Source of the DNA: Nostoc sp. T09
GTDB lineage: Bacteria > Cyanobacteriota > Cyanobacteriia > Cyanobacteriales > Nostocaceae
Reading direction: 5' to 3'
DNA length: 52,132 nt
NCBI RefSeq assembly: GCF_002154695.1
Contig: NZ_MTAV01000120.1
Coordinates: 1 to 52,132, forward strand
A program made the translations under genes and the position numbers. The stretch's first letter is position 1. Every line of letters begins with the position of its first letter. Below, piece after piece: positions 35,754 to 45,129 of this stretch. The notes beneath the pieces were generated by a model. It saw only the letters and a program-made list of their open reading frames with translations. It had not been told where the DNA came from and ran no database searches.

Positions 35754-36476
35754 TTAAAGTCCCGCAAACCATTCGTAACCTTGATCTTCCCAATAGCCTT
35801 TAAAAGGCGATAAATAACTAGCTAGTGTAATTTGAGTTACCCATTTACTCTGCTTATAACCCAGTTTAATAGGCGAAGCCAAACGCAGAGGTGCGCCATT
35901 ATCAATTGGTAAAGGCTCACCGTTCTTTTGATAGGCTAATAAAGTCTGGGGATGCAACACCGATGCTATATCCCAACTTTCATAGTAGCCATCGGCTGAT
36001 TTAAAATAAGCATACTTGACATTAGCTTTTGGTTGAGCAAGGGTAATAATCTCCTTTAAACGTATACCACCCCACTGCACGATCGCAGCCCAGCCTTCTA
36101 CACAAACATGGCGAATAATCATGGAAGTTAAAGGTAAAGCTTGAATTTCTGCCATGCTCAGGCTGAGGGGATTATTCACCTCTCCATCAATAATTAAACG
36201 ATACTTTTCTCGATCAATAATTGGAGTAGCTCTAAAGGTATTAACTATTAATGCTTCTGGTTGAATTTCACTGGCTGGAAATTCTGGTACTGGCTTTTGG
36301 GGATTAAATATCAATGCTTCTACTTTTTGATTTAGTGGTTCGGAAAGTTTACCTACTAAATCTTCAAAACTCGGTGTACCACAGCCACCTAGCAAAAAGC
36401 TGACACCAGATAACCCAGAAATTTGAAAAAATTGACGGCGTGTTAATTGAAGACGATGATTGCGAATTAAACCCAT
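35754..36476 (-). CDS. Tat-exported molybdopterin oxidoreductase (sulfite oxidase-like)
   Basis: About 240 aa from ATG 36476; a TTG at 36524 gives a longer form that overlaps the upstream gene. The N-terminus holds a twin-arginine signal, LTRRQFFQISG, and then a lipobox-like LLGGC, so export as a folded, possibly lipid-anchored protein is likely. SUOX-fold signatures include IIRHVCVEGWAAIVQWGG with the molybdenum-ligand Cys, IDNGAPLRLASPIKLGYKQS, and a final WEDQGYEWFAGL. It resembles YedY/MsrP-type reductases, but the substrate is not certain. It follows the cytochrome b gene by 41 bp, suggesting that gene supplies its electrons. Probably one operon. Confidence 0.88.
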   Translation of the reverse strand: MGLIRNHRLQLTRRQFFQISGLSGVSFLLGGCGTPSFEDLVGKLSEPLNQKVEALIFNPQKPVPEFPASEIQPEALIVNTFRATPIIDREKYRLIIDGEVNNPLSLSMAEIQALPLTSMIIRHVCVEGWAAIVQWGGIRLKEIITLAQPKANVKYAYFKSADGYYESWDIASVLHPQTLLAYQKNGEPLPIDNGAPLRLASPIKLGYKQSKWVTQITLASYLSPFKGYWEDQGYEWFAGL

Positions 36477-36517
36477 ATTCAAAAATATCAAATTCTTTGG
36501 TAGCAAGAGCAGCGAAT

Positions 36518-37117
36518 TTACCAAAACATAGATTCTGTAAGTTCCTCACCCCCAGCTTTACGCCCTAGTAGAGAATGAGCGATCGCAAATATAATTACTG
36601 TTGGGACTGAGGAAAAGTGAATAATCCGCAATGCTTCCCAACTCCCAAATATATTGACAATCCAGGGAAATTGCGCAGGTTTATACATTCCTATGCCAGT
36701 AAATAATGCTAAAAGCAAGATAGGAATAATAGCTGTATAAACAATGCGATGCCAAGCATAAATCAACCGCTTGGAATTGTGGCTTTTTTGTAATGCTTTC
36801 AGATCGTTGACACCCACAAATCTATGTCGCCAACGTCGGGTAATTAAAATGTAAACTCCATACCACAATAAATTTAGGGAAAATAGCCACATGGCGAAAA
36901 AATGCCAATGTCTACCCCCAGCCAGCCAACCTCCTAATGTAAATAAAGGCGAAATGTGTAAACCTGCACGTCCACCAAAAACTGGATTGGCATTATATAT
37001 TTGCAGTCCACTGGTAACCATGAGAAACAAACTAATGATATTACCAGAGTGGAAAATCTTAGCTCCTATTGCTTGAGTTGGTAACTTCCGTGCTCTAGAG
37101 GGGATGGTCGAAGTCAT
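36518..37117 (-). CDS. Cytochrome b561-type membrane protein, partner of the molybdopterin enzyme
   Basis: 199 aa with four hydrophobic helices: about 28-45, 63-85, 95-115 and 130-150, plus one near 165-185. Candidate haem-ligand histidines are in KIFHSGNIISLFL, GGRHWHFFAMWLF, YAWHRIVYTAI and IIHFSSVPTVII. This pattern fits the bacterial cytochrome b561/Ni-Fe-hydrogenase cytochrome b group. Its most likely role is to pass electrons from the quinone pool to the exported molybdopterin protein encoded next. The family is not MsrQ itself by sequence feel, so the pairing, although common, is inference. ATG 37117. The upstream region is a 645-bp spacer to the divergent hybrid kinase. Confidence 0.85.
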   Translation of the reverse strand: MTSTIPSRARKLPTQAIGAKIFHSGNIISLFLMVTSGLQIYNANPVFGGRAGLHISPLFTLGGWLAGGRHWHFFAMWLFSLNLLWYGVYILITRRWRHRFVGVNDLKALQKSHNSKRLIYAWHRIVYTAIIPILLLALFTGIGMYKPAQFPWIVNIFGSWEALRIIHFSSVPTVIIFAIAHSLLGRKAGGEELTESMFW

Positions 37118-37762
37118 AGATATCTAGTTTATTTGTCTTAGACAAACAGCCTATTCTACCTTTTCATCCTACGATTCAATCGCGATTTTATTGTTGATTA
37201 TTTCTCTAATTTTCTGCGATTGTTCAAATCTGTTGCAGCCACAAAGCTAAAAATCCGAACTTTTCTCAGATTTTTTATGTGTCATAGTTTACCCAGTAAG
37301 TGGTAATTATCCCGTTACTTTGCAAAAGCAGGCTGCCTCTCTTACTTTATGCAACACTGACGTTGTTAAAATTTACAATTAATTTACGCAAATACTATAG
37401 TAGTATTATTAACAAATAATTCTGCTGAGTACTTGCTCTATCCAGCAAACATAACAGCAAGCGTACCCTTCGCTAAACCGCTAGCTGCTTCTTGCCAGAT
37501 ATCGCCTCAAAAATTCAAAACCTTAATGATATGCGAATTAACATTGATGAATGTCCAAAGACACATCATGGTAAAACTTTGCAAGACTGATGCATATCCT
37601 ATATCAGTGAACTTACTATAACTATTTTCGCTAAAAAGTATCATTATTGATATAACAATTTCATGATAGTTAGTTAAAATAACTACTTTTTATTTCATTA
37701 ATTTTAGTCAAAAATACTTAAGCAGCAATCACCCGATTAATAACTTCAAACCAAGCTCAAGG
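37118..37762. other. Divergent intergenic region, 645 bp
   Basis: Separates the cytochrome b and hybrid kinase genes and must carry both promoters. AT-rich throughout, with an AT-only stretch at 37630-37720. A 62-codon frame at 37433-37621 has no ribosome site and unconvincing composition. No clear repeats or RNA genes seen. Confidence 0.5.
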
Positions 37763-40700
37763 ATGAAACCACCGTTCCCTGATAACGAAGCACAGAGAAT
37801 TGAGGCGCTTTTGCAGTATCAGATCCTCGATACAGTATCTGAAGAAGCCTTTGATGAACTTACTCATTTAGCATCATATATTTGCGGCACACCGATTGCT
37901 TTAGTCAGCTTGATTGATAGCAACCGTCAATGGTTTAAGTCAAAAGTCGGTTTGGCAGCCTTAGAAACGCCCCGCGATCTTGCATTTTGCGCTCATGCGA
38001 TCCTACAATCTGAAGTTTTTGTAGTTCCCGATGCCACAACTGATGAACGATTTGCGGCTAATCCTTTAGTGACGTCAGATCCTCACGTACGTTTTTATGC
38101 AGGTGTACCGCTGATTAATGCTGAAGGTTATGGGTTAGGAACACTCTGTGTAATTGACCATGTACCACGGAACCTAACAACGGAACAGACGGAGGCATTA
38201 CGAATTTTAGGTCGCCAAGTCATCAGGCAAATGGAATTGCGGCGCAATTTAGCAAGTTTAGTATTAACAAATCAAAAAGGCAAATATCTTAAGAAAACAC
38301 GTATCCAATTCTTCAAAAAGATTGCAGCCGGATTTGGATTAGCAGCAACGCTATTAGTTTTGACTGGTATAGTTTTCTATCAAAATACTAAATTATTGAT
38401 TAATACTACTAACCAAGAAAAAATTACTGAAGAGAAAATCTACACTCAAGAAAAACTACTATCTCTACTAAAAGATGCTGAGACTGGACAACGTGGTTAT
38501 CTACTTACGGGAGAAGAACTTTATTTACAACCTTATCAAGTAGCAATTGCCAATATTGATGCAGAAATTCAAAAGCTGAAACAGTTAACACCAAATCAAC
38601 CCAAAAAACAGCAGCAACTTACCATCCTTGAAAGATTGATTGCAGCAAAGCTAGCAGAATTGAAGGAAACTATAGAATTTCGCCAAAATAAGGGATTTGA
38701 TGACAGCTTGGAGCTAGTTTTGACAAATCGAGGCAACATTCTGATGGATGATATCCGCAAGTTGATTGCTGAGATGGAGAACGCGGAAAAAAAGCTGTAT
38801 CACCAACAGAGAGCAGCAGTAACAGCTAGTGGATGGAATACAATTTGGACATTTGCGATCGCCATTTGCTTGTGTTTTCTCATTCTCGCTGTCGTCTACA
38901 ACCTCATTTACCGAGAAGTAACTGAGCGAAAGCGGACAGAGGAAATACTAGAAAAAGAGCGTAACTTTATTTCAGCAGTTCTGAATACAGCCGGAGCTTT
39001 GGTACTAGTGCTCGACGCCCAAGGGCAAATCGTTCGCTTCAATCAAGCTTGCGAGCAAACAACTGGTTACTCATTTGATGAAGTCAGAGGTAGGTATTTC
39101 TGGAACATTTTTCTGATTCCTGAAGAAGTCGAGCCAGTCAAAGCCGTTTTCCAACAGCTACAAAGTGGTAAAGTTGCGAAAAATTACGAAAACTACTGGT
39201 TAACTAAGAATGGTAGCCGGCGGTTGATTGCATGGTCGAACACCATCTTGAAAGATGATGAAGGTAATATTGAATACGTTATTGGTACTGGGATTGATAT
39301 TACTGAAAGCAAGCAGGTAGAAGCAGCATTGCAAGAAAGCAAGCGCTTTGCTGAGAGTGTCACGGATAACTCGCCTAGTCTCATCTATGTGTTCGATTTA
39401 GACAACATGAAGACCATTTATGGGAATAAACCTGCAAGTACATATCTGGGCTATCAGCCAGAACAAATGAACGCAATGGGCCCGGACTTACTGGGCACTA
39501 TCATTCATCCCGACGATTTTGCCAACAGGATGATGTATTTTGAAGCATCCCAGAAGCTGAAGGGCAACGAGATCATCGAGTTTGAGCAGCGGTTAAAGCA
39601 TGTTAGCGGTGAATGGCGGTGGTTTTGGCATCGTGAAACCGTGTTCAAGCGCAGAGCAGATGGTACGCCATGCCAAGTTATGGGAACTGCACATGATATT
39701 AACGATCGCAAACGGGCAGAACAGCATCTGAGCGCACAATATGCGGCAACCAGCGTCTTAACAGCAGCTAACACAATCGCTGAAGCTACTCCCCCGATCT
39801 TGCAAGGAATTTGTAAAAGCTTGGGATGGGATTTGGGGGAAATTTGGCTAGTAGATCGGCAAGAAAATCTGCTGCGTTGTCTCGATATGTGGCAAAAAGC
39901 ATCCTTGGAAGTCCCAGAGTTTGAGGTCGCCACCCGACAAGCTACTTTTGCACTAGGAGTTGGATTACCTGGTCAGATATGGAATGAGAATAAGCCTGTT
40001 TGGATTGATGATGTCGTTGAAGATCCAAACTTCGTCCGTACCCAAATCGCTGCTCAAGCCGGATTGCATACAGCTTTTGGGTTTCCTATCCATAGTGGTA
40101 ATAAAATCTTTGGCGTCATCACTTTCTTTAAGCAGGAAAAGCAGCAAATTGATCTAGATTTGCTCATGAGTATGACCTCTATTGGAAACCAAGTTGGTCA
40201 GTTTATCGAGCGCAAGCAAGCAGAAGCAGAACTCCAACGCCAGAACTTGCGATCGCAATTGTTAGCCGATGTCACTTTAAAAATTCGTGAGTCTTTGCAA
40301 ATTGATGACATTCTGCAAACCAGCGTGACAGAAGTGCAAACGTTGCTACAAGCAGATCGCGTCCTCATTTTGCAGTTGGAATCAAATGGCGATTTAACAG
40401 CGCTAAAAGAGGCCGTGCTACCTGGATTGCCCATTGTCATGGGACAGAACATCGTTGAGCCTTGTTTTTCACAAGATTATATCCAGAAATATAGTCAGGG
40501 AAGGATTAGTGCCATTACTGATATAGAGCAAGCTAACTTTAAACCTTGCCATCTCGAATTGCTCCAACAATTTGCTGTCAAAGCTAATCTAGTTGTCCCG
40601 ATTTTACTCAAAAAGCAACTATGGGGATTACTAATTGCCCATCAGTGCAACTATCCCCGCCAATGGACTTCTTGGGAAATTGAATTTTTGCAGGAATTAG

Positions 40701-42784
40701 CTGACCAAATCGGTATTGCTTTAGCCCAAGCCAAATTATTAGAAGCAGAAACGACTCAGCGACAAGAACTTGAATTAGCTCGTCACCAAGCTGAGTTGGC
40801 ATCTCAAGCCAAAAGTGCTTTTTTGGCAAACATGAGTCATGAAATTCGCACCCCTATGAATGCCGTTTTGGGAATGACTGGCTTGTTGTTAGAAACATTC
40901 CTCAACCCAGAACAGCGAGATTTTGTCGAAACTATACGTATTAGTGGAGACGCTCTTTTATCCTTAATTAACGAGATTTTGGATCTATCTAAACTAGAGG
41001 CTGGGGAAATGGTTCTCGAAACTCTAGACTTCGACTTATCGGCCTGTGTTGAGGAAGTTTTAGACTTGTTGGCTTCTCAAGCCAATCATAAGGGATTGGA
41101 AATTGCAGCGTTAATTTATCGCAACGTCCCCACCCAGCTGCAAGGGGACGCTAGCCGACTGCGACAGATTTTAGTGAACCTGCTGAGTAATGCTATCAAG
41201 TTTACTAGCGTTGGTGAGGTCGTAGTCAAGGTGGAATTGCGAGCTGAAACATTAACTACAGCCACTATCCAGTTTGCTGTCACAGATACAGGACTTGGTA
41301 TTGCTCCAGAAGATCAAGGCAAACTCTTTGCACCATTTACCCAAGTGGATGCTTCTACAACTCGCAAATATGGAGGCACAGGTTTAGGATTAGCTATTTG
41401 CAAACAACTAGTGACTTTGATGGGAGGAGAAATTGGCGTAGAAAGTCAGCTAGGGGAAGGATCAAAATTTTGGTTTGAAGTAACTTTTGTTAAGCAACTC
41501 CAGCCTGCTTCTATAATCAGCGATCGCGGACTGCTGAACAATCGCCGTTTGTTAGTAGTGGATGACAATGCTACTAATCGGAAAATTATTTACCATCAAG
41601 CTACCCGTTGGGGAATGCAGGTAGACACAGCTGACTGTGCAGCTACAGCCTTGAGAAATATGCAAGCAGCTGATGAACAAAAACAGCCCTATGATGTCGT
41701 CTTGATTGATATGCAGATGCCCGAAATAGATGGCATGACTTTGGGAACACAAATTAAAGCCAATTTTGCCATTGCTAATATACCGTTGATTATGCTTACC
41801 TCTACTAATCAACGAGATGAAATCCAACGAGCGCTCACAATAGGATTTGCTGCTTATTTGGTCAAACCCGTTAAACCATCTCGCCTCCTCGACACTATTA
41901 TGACTAACTTAGGAACTGAGCCAAAACCAGATGATTCTGATGCCTCAGATGTTACAAAACTGTCAAATTGTCCACGTATTGTACAGAATAATTCTCATAA
42001 ATACCAGTTAAGAATTCTCTTAGCCGAAGATAATTTAGTTAATCAGAAAGTAGCTCTCAAACAGCTCGAAAGTTTGGGCTATAGTGCCGATGTTGCTGCC
42101 AATGGTAGAGAAGTATTACAGTTATTAGAAAAAATCCCCTATGATTTGATTCTCATGGATTGCCAAATGCCGATTCTTGATGGTTTAGATACGACAAAAG
42201 AAATTCATCGTTGGCAAGAGAGCGCCTTTGCTAGTCATCGTCGCCCTGTGGTGATTGCAATGACTGCTAATGCAATGAAAGAAGACAAACAAATGTGTTT
42301 AGATGCAGGCATGGATGACTATCTGAGCAAGCCAGTGATGAAAGAAAAATTGGCAGCGAGGCTAGAACATTGGGGGGCAATCCTGAAGACACAAGAAGCC
42401 GCAATTTTTGAACCTGAGAGAACAACAATAGATGCCGATTCATTCAATCTACTGATCAATTGGGAACACCTGCATCAGCTTTCGGAAAACAACACAGAAT
42501 TTGAATTTGAGCTATTGCAAATCTTCGTTGAGGATACGCAGGCTCATTTAGAAGCAACCAAAGCCGCGATCGCCAGTAATGACTTTCAGCAAATCGCACA
42601 AGAAGCCCATCACCTCAAAGGTGCTAGTGCCAATGTGGGAGTCACAGCTATGCAAAGAGCAGCAGAGCAATTAGAACAATTAGCTCATCATCAAGAGCAT
42701 AGAGGTACTACTAAGTTAATTGATGATTTAGCAGAATCTCTCAAGCAGATTCAAGTCTTCTTAAGAAATAACGGTATTCAATAA
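37763..42784 (+). CDS. Giant hybrid histidine kinase (GAF-CHASE3-PAS-PAS-GAF-GAF-HisKA-HATPase-REC-REC-HPt)
   Basis: 1673 aa. GAF at about 20-165; a membrane helix near 188-212 ([18 protein letters not shown]); extracytoplasmic CHASE3 to about 355; second helix at 362-385; PAS about 397-515 and 523-650; GAF about 660-815 and 835-985. HisKA phospho-acceptor His1026 in MSHEIRTP. HATPase about 1135-1250 with [19 protein letters not shown] and GGTGLGLAI. Two receivers with phospho-Asp1316 and Asp1466; HPt His1616 in EAHHLKGAS. All phosphorelay residues are present, so a complete four-step relay can run inside one protein. The neighbouring REC-PP2C is a plausible output. Its last 7 bp overlap the convergent RsbW-like gene. 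Confidence 0.95.
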   Translation: MKPPFPDNEAQRIEALLQYQILDTVSEEAFDELTHLASYICGTPIALVSLIDSNRQWFKSKVGLAALETPRDLAFCAHAILQSEVFVVPDATTDERFAANPLVTSDPHVRFYAGVPLINAEGYGLGTLCVIDHVPRNLTTEQTEALRILGRQVIRQMELRRNLASLVLTNQKGKYLKKTRIQFFKKIAAGFGLAATLLVLTGIVFYQNTKLLINTTNQEKITEEKIYTQEKLLSLLKDAETGQRGYLLTGEELYLQPYQVAIANIDAEIQKLKQLTPNQPKKQQQLTILERLIAAKLAELKETIEFRQNKGFDDSLELVLTNRGNILMDDIRKLIAEMENAEKKLYHQQRAAVTASGWNTIWTFAIAICLCFLILAVVYNLIYREVTERKRTEEILEKERNFISAVLNTAGALVLVLDAQGQIVRFNQACEQTTGYSFDEVRGRYFWNIFLIPEEVEPVKAVFQQLQSGKVAKNYENYWLTKNGSRRLIAWSNTILKDDEGNIEYVIGTGIDITESKQVEAALQESKRFAESVTDNSPSLIYVFDLDNMKTIYGNKPASTYLGYQPEQMNAMGPDLLGTIIHPDDFANRMMYFEASQKLKGNEIIEFEQRLKHVSGEWRWFWHRETVFKRRADGTPCQVMGTAHDINDRKRAEQHLSAQYAATSVLTAANTIAEATPPILQGICKSLGWDLGEIWLVDRQENLLRCLDMWQKASLEVPEFEVATRQATFALGVGLPGQIWNENKPVWIDDVVEDPNFVRTQIAAQAGLHTAFGFPIHSGNKIFGVITFFKQEKQQIDLDLLMSMTSIGNQVGQFIERKQAEAELQRQNLRSQLLADVTLKIRESLQIDDILQTSVTEVQTLLQADRVLILQLESNGDLTALKEAVLPGLPIVMGQNIVEPCFSQDYIQKYSQGRISAITDIEQANFKPCHLELLQQFAVKANLVVPILLKKQLWGLLIAHQCNYPRQWTSWEIEFLQELADQIGIALAQAKLLEAETTQRQELELARHQAELASQAKSAFLANMSHEIRTPMNAVLGMTGLLLETFLNPEQRDFVETIRISGDALLSLINEILDLSKLEAGEMVLETLDFDLSACVEEVLDLLASQANHKGLEIAALIYRNVPTQLQGDASRLRQILVNLLSNAIKFTSVGEVVVKVELRAETLTTATIQFAVTDTGLGIAPEDQGKLFAPFTQVDASTTRKYGGTGLGLAICKQLVTLMGGEIGVESQLGEGSKFWFEVTFVKQLQPASIISDRGLLNNRRLLVVDDNATNRKIIYHQATRWGMQVDTADCAATALRNMQAADEQKQPYDVVLIDMQMPEIDGMTLGTQIKANFAIANIPLIMLTSTNQRDEIQRALTIGFAAYLVKPVKPSRLLDTIMTNLGTEPKPDDSDASDVTKLSNCPRIVQNNSHKYQLRILLAEDNLVNQKVALKQLESLGYSADVAANGREVLQLLEKIPYDLILMDCQMPILDGLDTTKEIHRWQESAFASHRRPVVIAMTANAMKEDKQMCLDAGMDDYLSKPVMKEKLAARLEHWGAILKTQEAAIFEPERTTIDADSFNLLINWEHLHQLSENNTEFEFELLQIFVEDTQAHLEATKAAIASNDFQQIAQEAHHLKGASANVGVTAMQRAAEQLEQLAHHQEHRGTTKLIDDLAESLKQIQVFLRNNGIQ

Positions 42785-43194
42785 TATTTACAGATATATA
42801 AACAGTAACGATTATCTGCTGTTTGTTTATAAGTTAACCGATCGGCAATTACTGACATAATTTTTAAACCCCGCCCCCGCTCTAGCTCATTATCTTCAAA
42901 TTCAGATAGTTCTGCTAATTTTTTATCTAAATCAAAGGCTTTACCTTGCGACCATATCCGAATTTCTATGCGTTCGCTGAAGCGTACAGCTTCTAACTCA
43001 ATTGATGTATCAATAGGTAAATCTTTGTGTGCATGTTCAACAATGTTAGCAAAGCCTTCCATTAAAAGGGTTTGACATTCCCACCATATTTTTGTGTCAG
43101 GAATAGGTGGATGATTTATCCGATCAAACCATGATAAAACTTGTGAAGCCGCAGTCAAATCAGTATTAACTATGAAATTGATTTTATTGAGCAC
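42778..43194 (-). CDS. RsbW-like anti-sigma/serine kinase
   Basis: 138 aa single HATPase domain of the GHKL serine-kinase group. N-box [14 protein letters not shown] has the Glu, Asn and His expected of RsbW/SpoIIAB. The G-box is [15 protein letters not shown]. It should phosphorylate a STAS antagonist and sequester a partner. Start GTG 43194; no strong ribosome site. It is convergent with the hybrid kinase (7-bp overlap) and divergent from the REC-PP2C gene, an unusual arrangement for genes of one circuit. No sigma factor is adjacent, and its binding target is unknown. Confidence 0.9.
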   Translation of the reverse strand: MLNKINFIVNTDLTAASQVLSWFDRINHPPIPDTKIWWECQTLLMEGFANIVEHAHKDLPIDTSIELEAVRFSERIEIRIWSQGKAFDLDKKLAELSEFEDNELERGRGLKIMSVIADRLTYKQTADNRYCLYICKYY

Positions 43195-43343
43195 TTTTTA
43201 AGTAAACCTTTAATGAATTTGTTTTTATCAAGCATATATAATATTTTTGGATATTTGACTATTTATTAATCTTGCACCAAGCAAAAAAATGTTAATTTAA
43301 ATGAGAATAAGGAATTTTTGCAGAATTTAATTAAATATAATTT

Positions 43344-44534
43344 ATGTTTAAAATACTGATTATTGATGATGACCCGATCGTGCGTACAGCACTCAAAAGA
43401 ACGCTCCAAAACCAGGGTTATGAGACTGCAATAGCCAGCGATGGTGAAGAAGGAATTATATTAGCAAACAGCTTACGTCCGGCTCTAATTATCTGTGACT
43501 GGATGATGTCGAAGATAGACGGATTAGAAGTCTGTCGTCGGATCAAGGCAGATCCAGAATTGGCAACTACTTTTTTCATTCTGCTGACTGCTAAAGGTGC
43601 AGCTCCGGGAGAGGAAAAAGATAGAGTTCAAGGATTAGATGCAGGTGCGGATGAATTTGTCTCCAAACCAATAGAGATGAATGAATTAAAGGCAAGGGTA
43701 AGAGCAGGGTTAAGATTGCACCAGCTTCATCAAGCTTTACAAAGTCAAAAACAAGCTTTAGAGCAACTTAACCAGAATTTGCAAACTCAAAAGCAAATTT
43801 TAGAAGCAGAATTAGCTGAAGCAGCTGATTATGTGCGATCGCTTTTACCGCCGCCTTTGCTAGGAACAGTCACCACAGAAGCGCTGTTTATTCCTTCAGC
43901 ACAATTAGGAGGCGATTGCTTTGACTATTACTGGCTTGATGAAGATAATTTAGCAATTTATCTATTGGATGTTTCAGGACATGGAGTTGGTTCAGCGCTG
44001 TTATCTGTATCTGTGCTTAATCTCTTGCGATCGCAGTCTCTACCCAACACTAACTTTTGTCAACCAAGTGAAGTTCTCAAAGCTCTCAATCAAGCTTTTC
44101 AGATGAGTTATCACAGCGATAAGTACTTTACCATCTGGTATGGAGTTTATCATCGCCCGCAACGTCAGCTTGTTTACGCTAATGCTGGACATCCACCAGC
44201 TGTACTAGTATCTGGTAAAGATCCAACAGATATCAATGTGAGAAAGCTAAGTTCTTTAGATATGCCCATTGGCTTTTTACCTGATGTCCACTTTGAAGAT
44301 GCAATTATCGAAATCTCCGCCAACAGCACTTTATATATCTTTAGTGACGGTGCTTATGAAATTCATCAGCCAAATGGTCAACTTTGGGGTCTCAATGCTT
44401 TGATTGATTTGTTAATCAACTGTAGCAATATCGATCCTAGCCCACTTAAGCAAGTATTAGCGCAGATTATGACTGTAAATGCCCAAGAAAATCTTGATGA
44501 TGACTTATCTTTGCTGAAGGTTAACTTTGCTTAG
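43344..44534 (+). CDS. Response regulator with PP2C (SpoIIE/RsbU) phosphatase output
   Basis: 396 aa. Receiver at about 1-125, with phospho-acceptor Asp52 in ICDWMMSKIDG and Lys in VSKPIEMNEL. Coiled-coil linker about 125-165 (SQKQALEQLNQNLQTQKQIL). Then a metal-dependent serine phosphatase with SAQLGGDCFDYYWLD, LDVSGHGVGSALL, a YANAGHPPAV loop, FSDGAYEIH and a terminal NLDDDLSLL. All metal-binding aspartates are visible. It should dephosphorylate the STAS protein when its receiver is phosphorylated. It lies between the RsbW-like and STAS genes and downstream of the hybrid kinase, so this looks like its phosphorelay target; the pairing is inferred. Confidence 0.95.
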   Translation: MFKILIIDDDPIVRTALKRTLQNQGYETAIASDGEEGIILANSLRPALIICDWMMSKIDGLEVCRRIKADPELATTFFILLTAKGAAPGEEKDRVQGLDAGADEFVSKPIEMNELKARVRAGLRLHQLHQALQSQKQALEQLNQNLQTQKQILEAELAEAADYVRSLLPPPLLGTVTTEALFIPSAQLGGDCFDYYWLDEDNLAIYLLDVSGHGVGSALLSVSVLNLLRSQSLPNTNFCQPSEVLKALNQAFQMSYHSDKYFTIWYGVYHRPQRQLVYANAGHPPAVLVSGKDPTDINVRKLSSLDMPIGFLPDVHFEDAIIEISANSTLYIFSDGAYEIHQPNGQLWGLNALIDLLINCSNIDPSPLKQVLAQIMTVNAQENLDDDLSLLKVNFA

Positions 44535-44577
44535 TCTAGTCCAATCTACATATTTCTATAATCAACTGTGTCATTGC

Positions 44578-44910
44578 TTATTGCACAGACAACACTTGGC
44601 GTTTGAATTCTTCACGGTCGGCAAAGTTTTGAATAATTCTATCTACTTTAGTTAGTTCAAATAACATCTTGACTTGAGCACTAGCAGAGCAGACAAAGAG
44701 TTTTGCATTAGCACTTCGCACTATTTGCAAAGAAGACACTAAAGCACCTAAACCAGAACTATCCATAAAGTTTACTTCTTTAAGGTCGATCAATAACACA
44801 TCCAATTCTGTTTGTTTCTCTACAATATCGCTAACGTCACGCCGCAACTGATTACCTCTATTAGCATCTAAAATGCCTGATATTTCTATTATTGTTAATT
44901 TAATTTTCAT
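44578..44910 (-). CDS. STAS-domain anti-sigma factor antagonist
   Basis: 110 aa single STAS domain (RsbV/SpoIIAA type). The phosphorylation loop FMDSSGLGALVSSL places Ser51 at the position of the regulatory serine of SpoIIAA (Ser58). N-terminal strand IKLTIIEISGILDANRG and C-terminal helix VKMLFELTKVDRII fit the fold. When dephosphorylated it should bind the RsbW-like protein. It converges on the REC-PP2C gene with a gap of 43 bp. It is the last member of the partner-switching set; the glycosyltransferase gene begins beyond 219 bp on the same strand. Confidence 0.92.
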   Translation of the reverse strand: MKIKLTIIEISGILDANRGNQLRRDVSDIVEKQTELDVLLIDLKEVNFMDSSGLGALVSSLQIVRSANAKLFVCSASAQVKMLFELTKVDRIIQNFADREEFKRQVLSVQ

Positions 44911-45129
44911 AGCTTGATTTACCTGTGATTTTGATAAGTTATTAGATGTTGCTATTTTGGCATTTACTTGAGAAAAACTGCAAGAGAGATAGCAATATAT
45001 TTATGTTTTCATCCTGCTTATTTACTATTGTGAATACTTCAGCAGCCAGAATCTGTCCTACTTTTTAAGGTAGGTAATGTCCACATAGTTAATTATTAAT
45101 TTTTCAGAATAATTTAGGATTTTTCTAGA

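Noticed and set aside
37433-37621. 62-codon plus-strand frame in the kinase upstream region
   Set aside because: No ribosome site and no recognisable pattern; AT-rich spacer.
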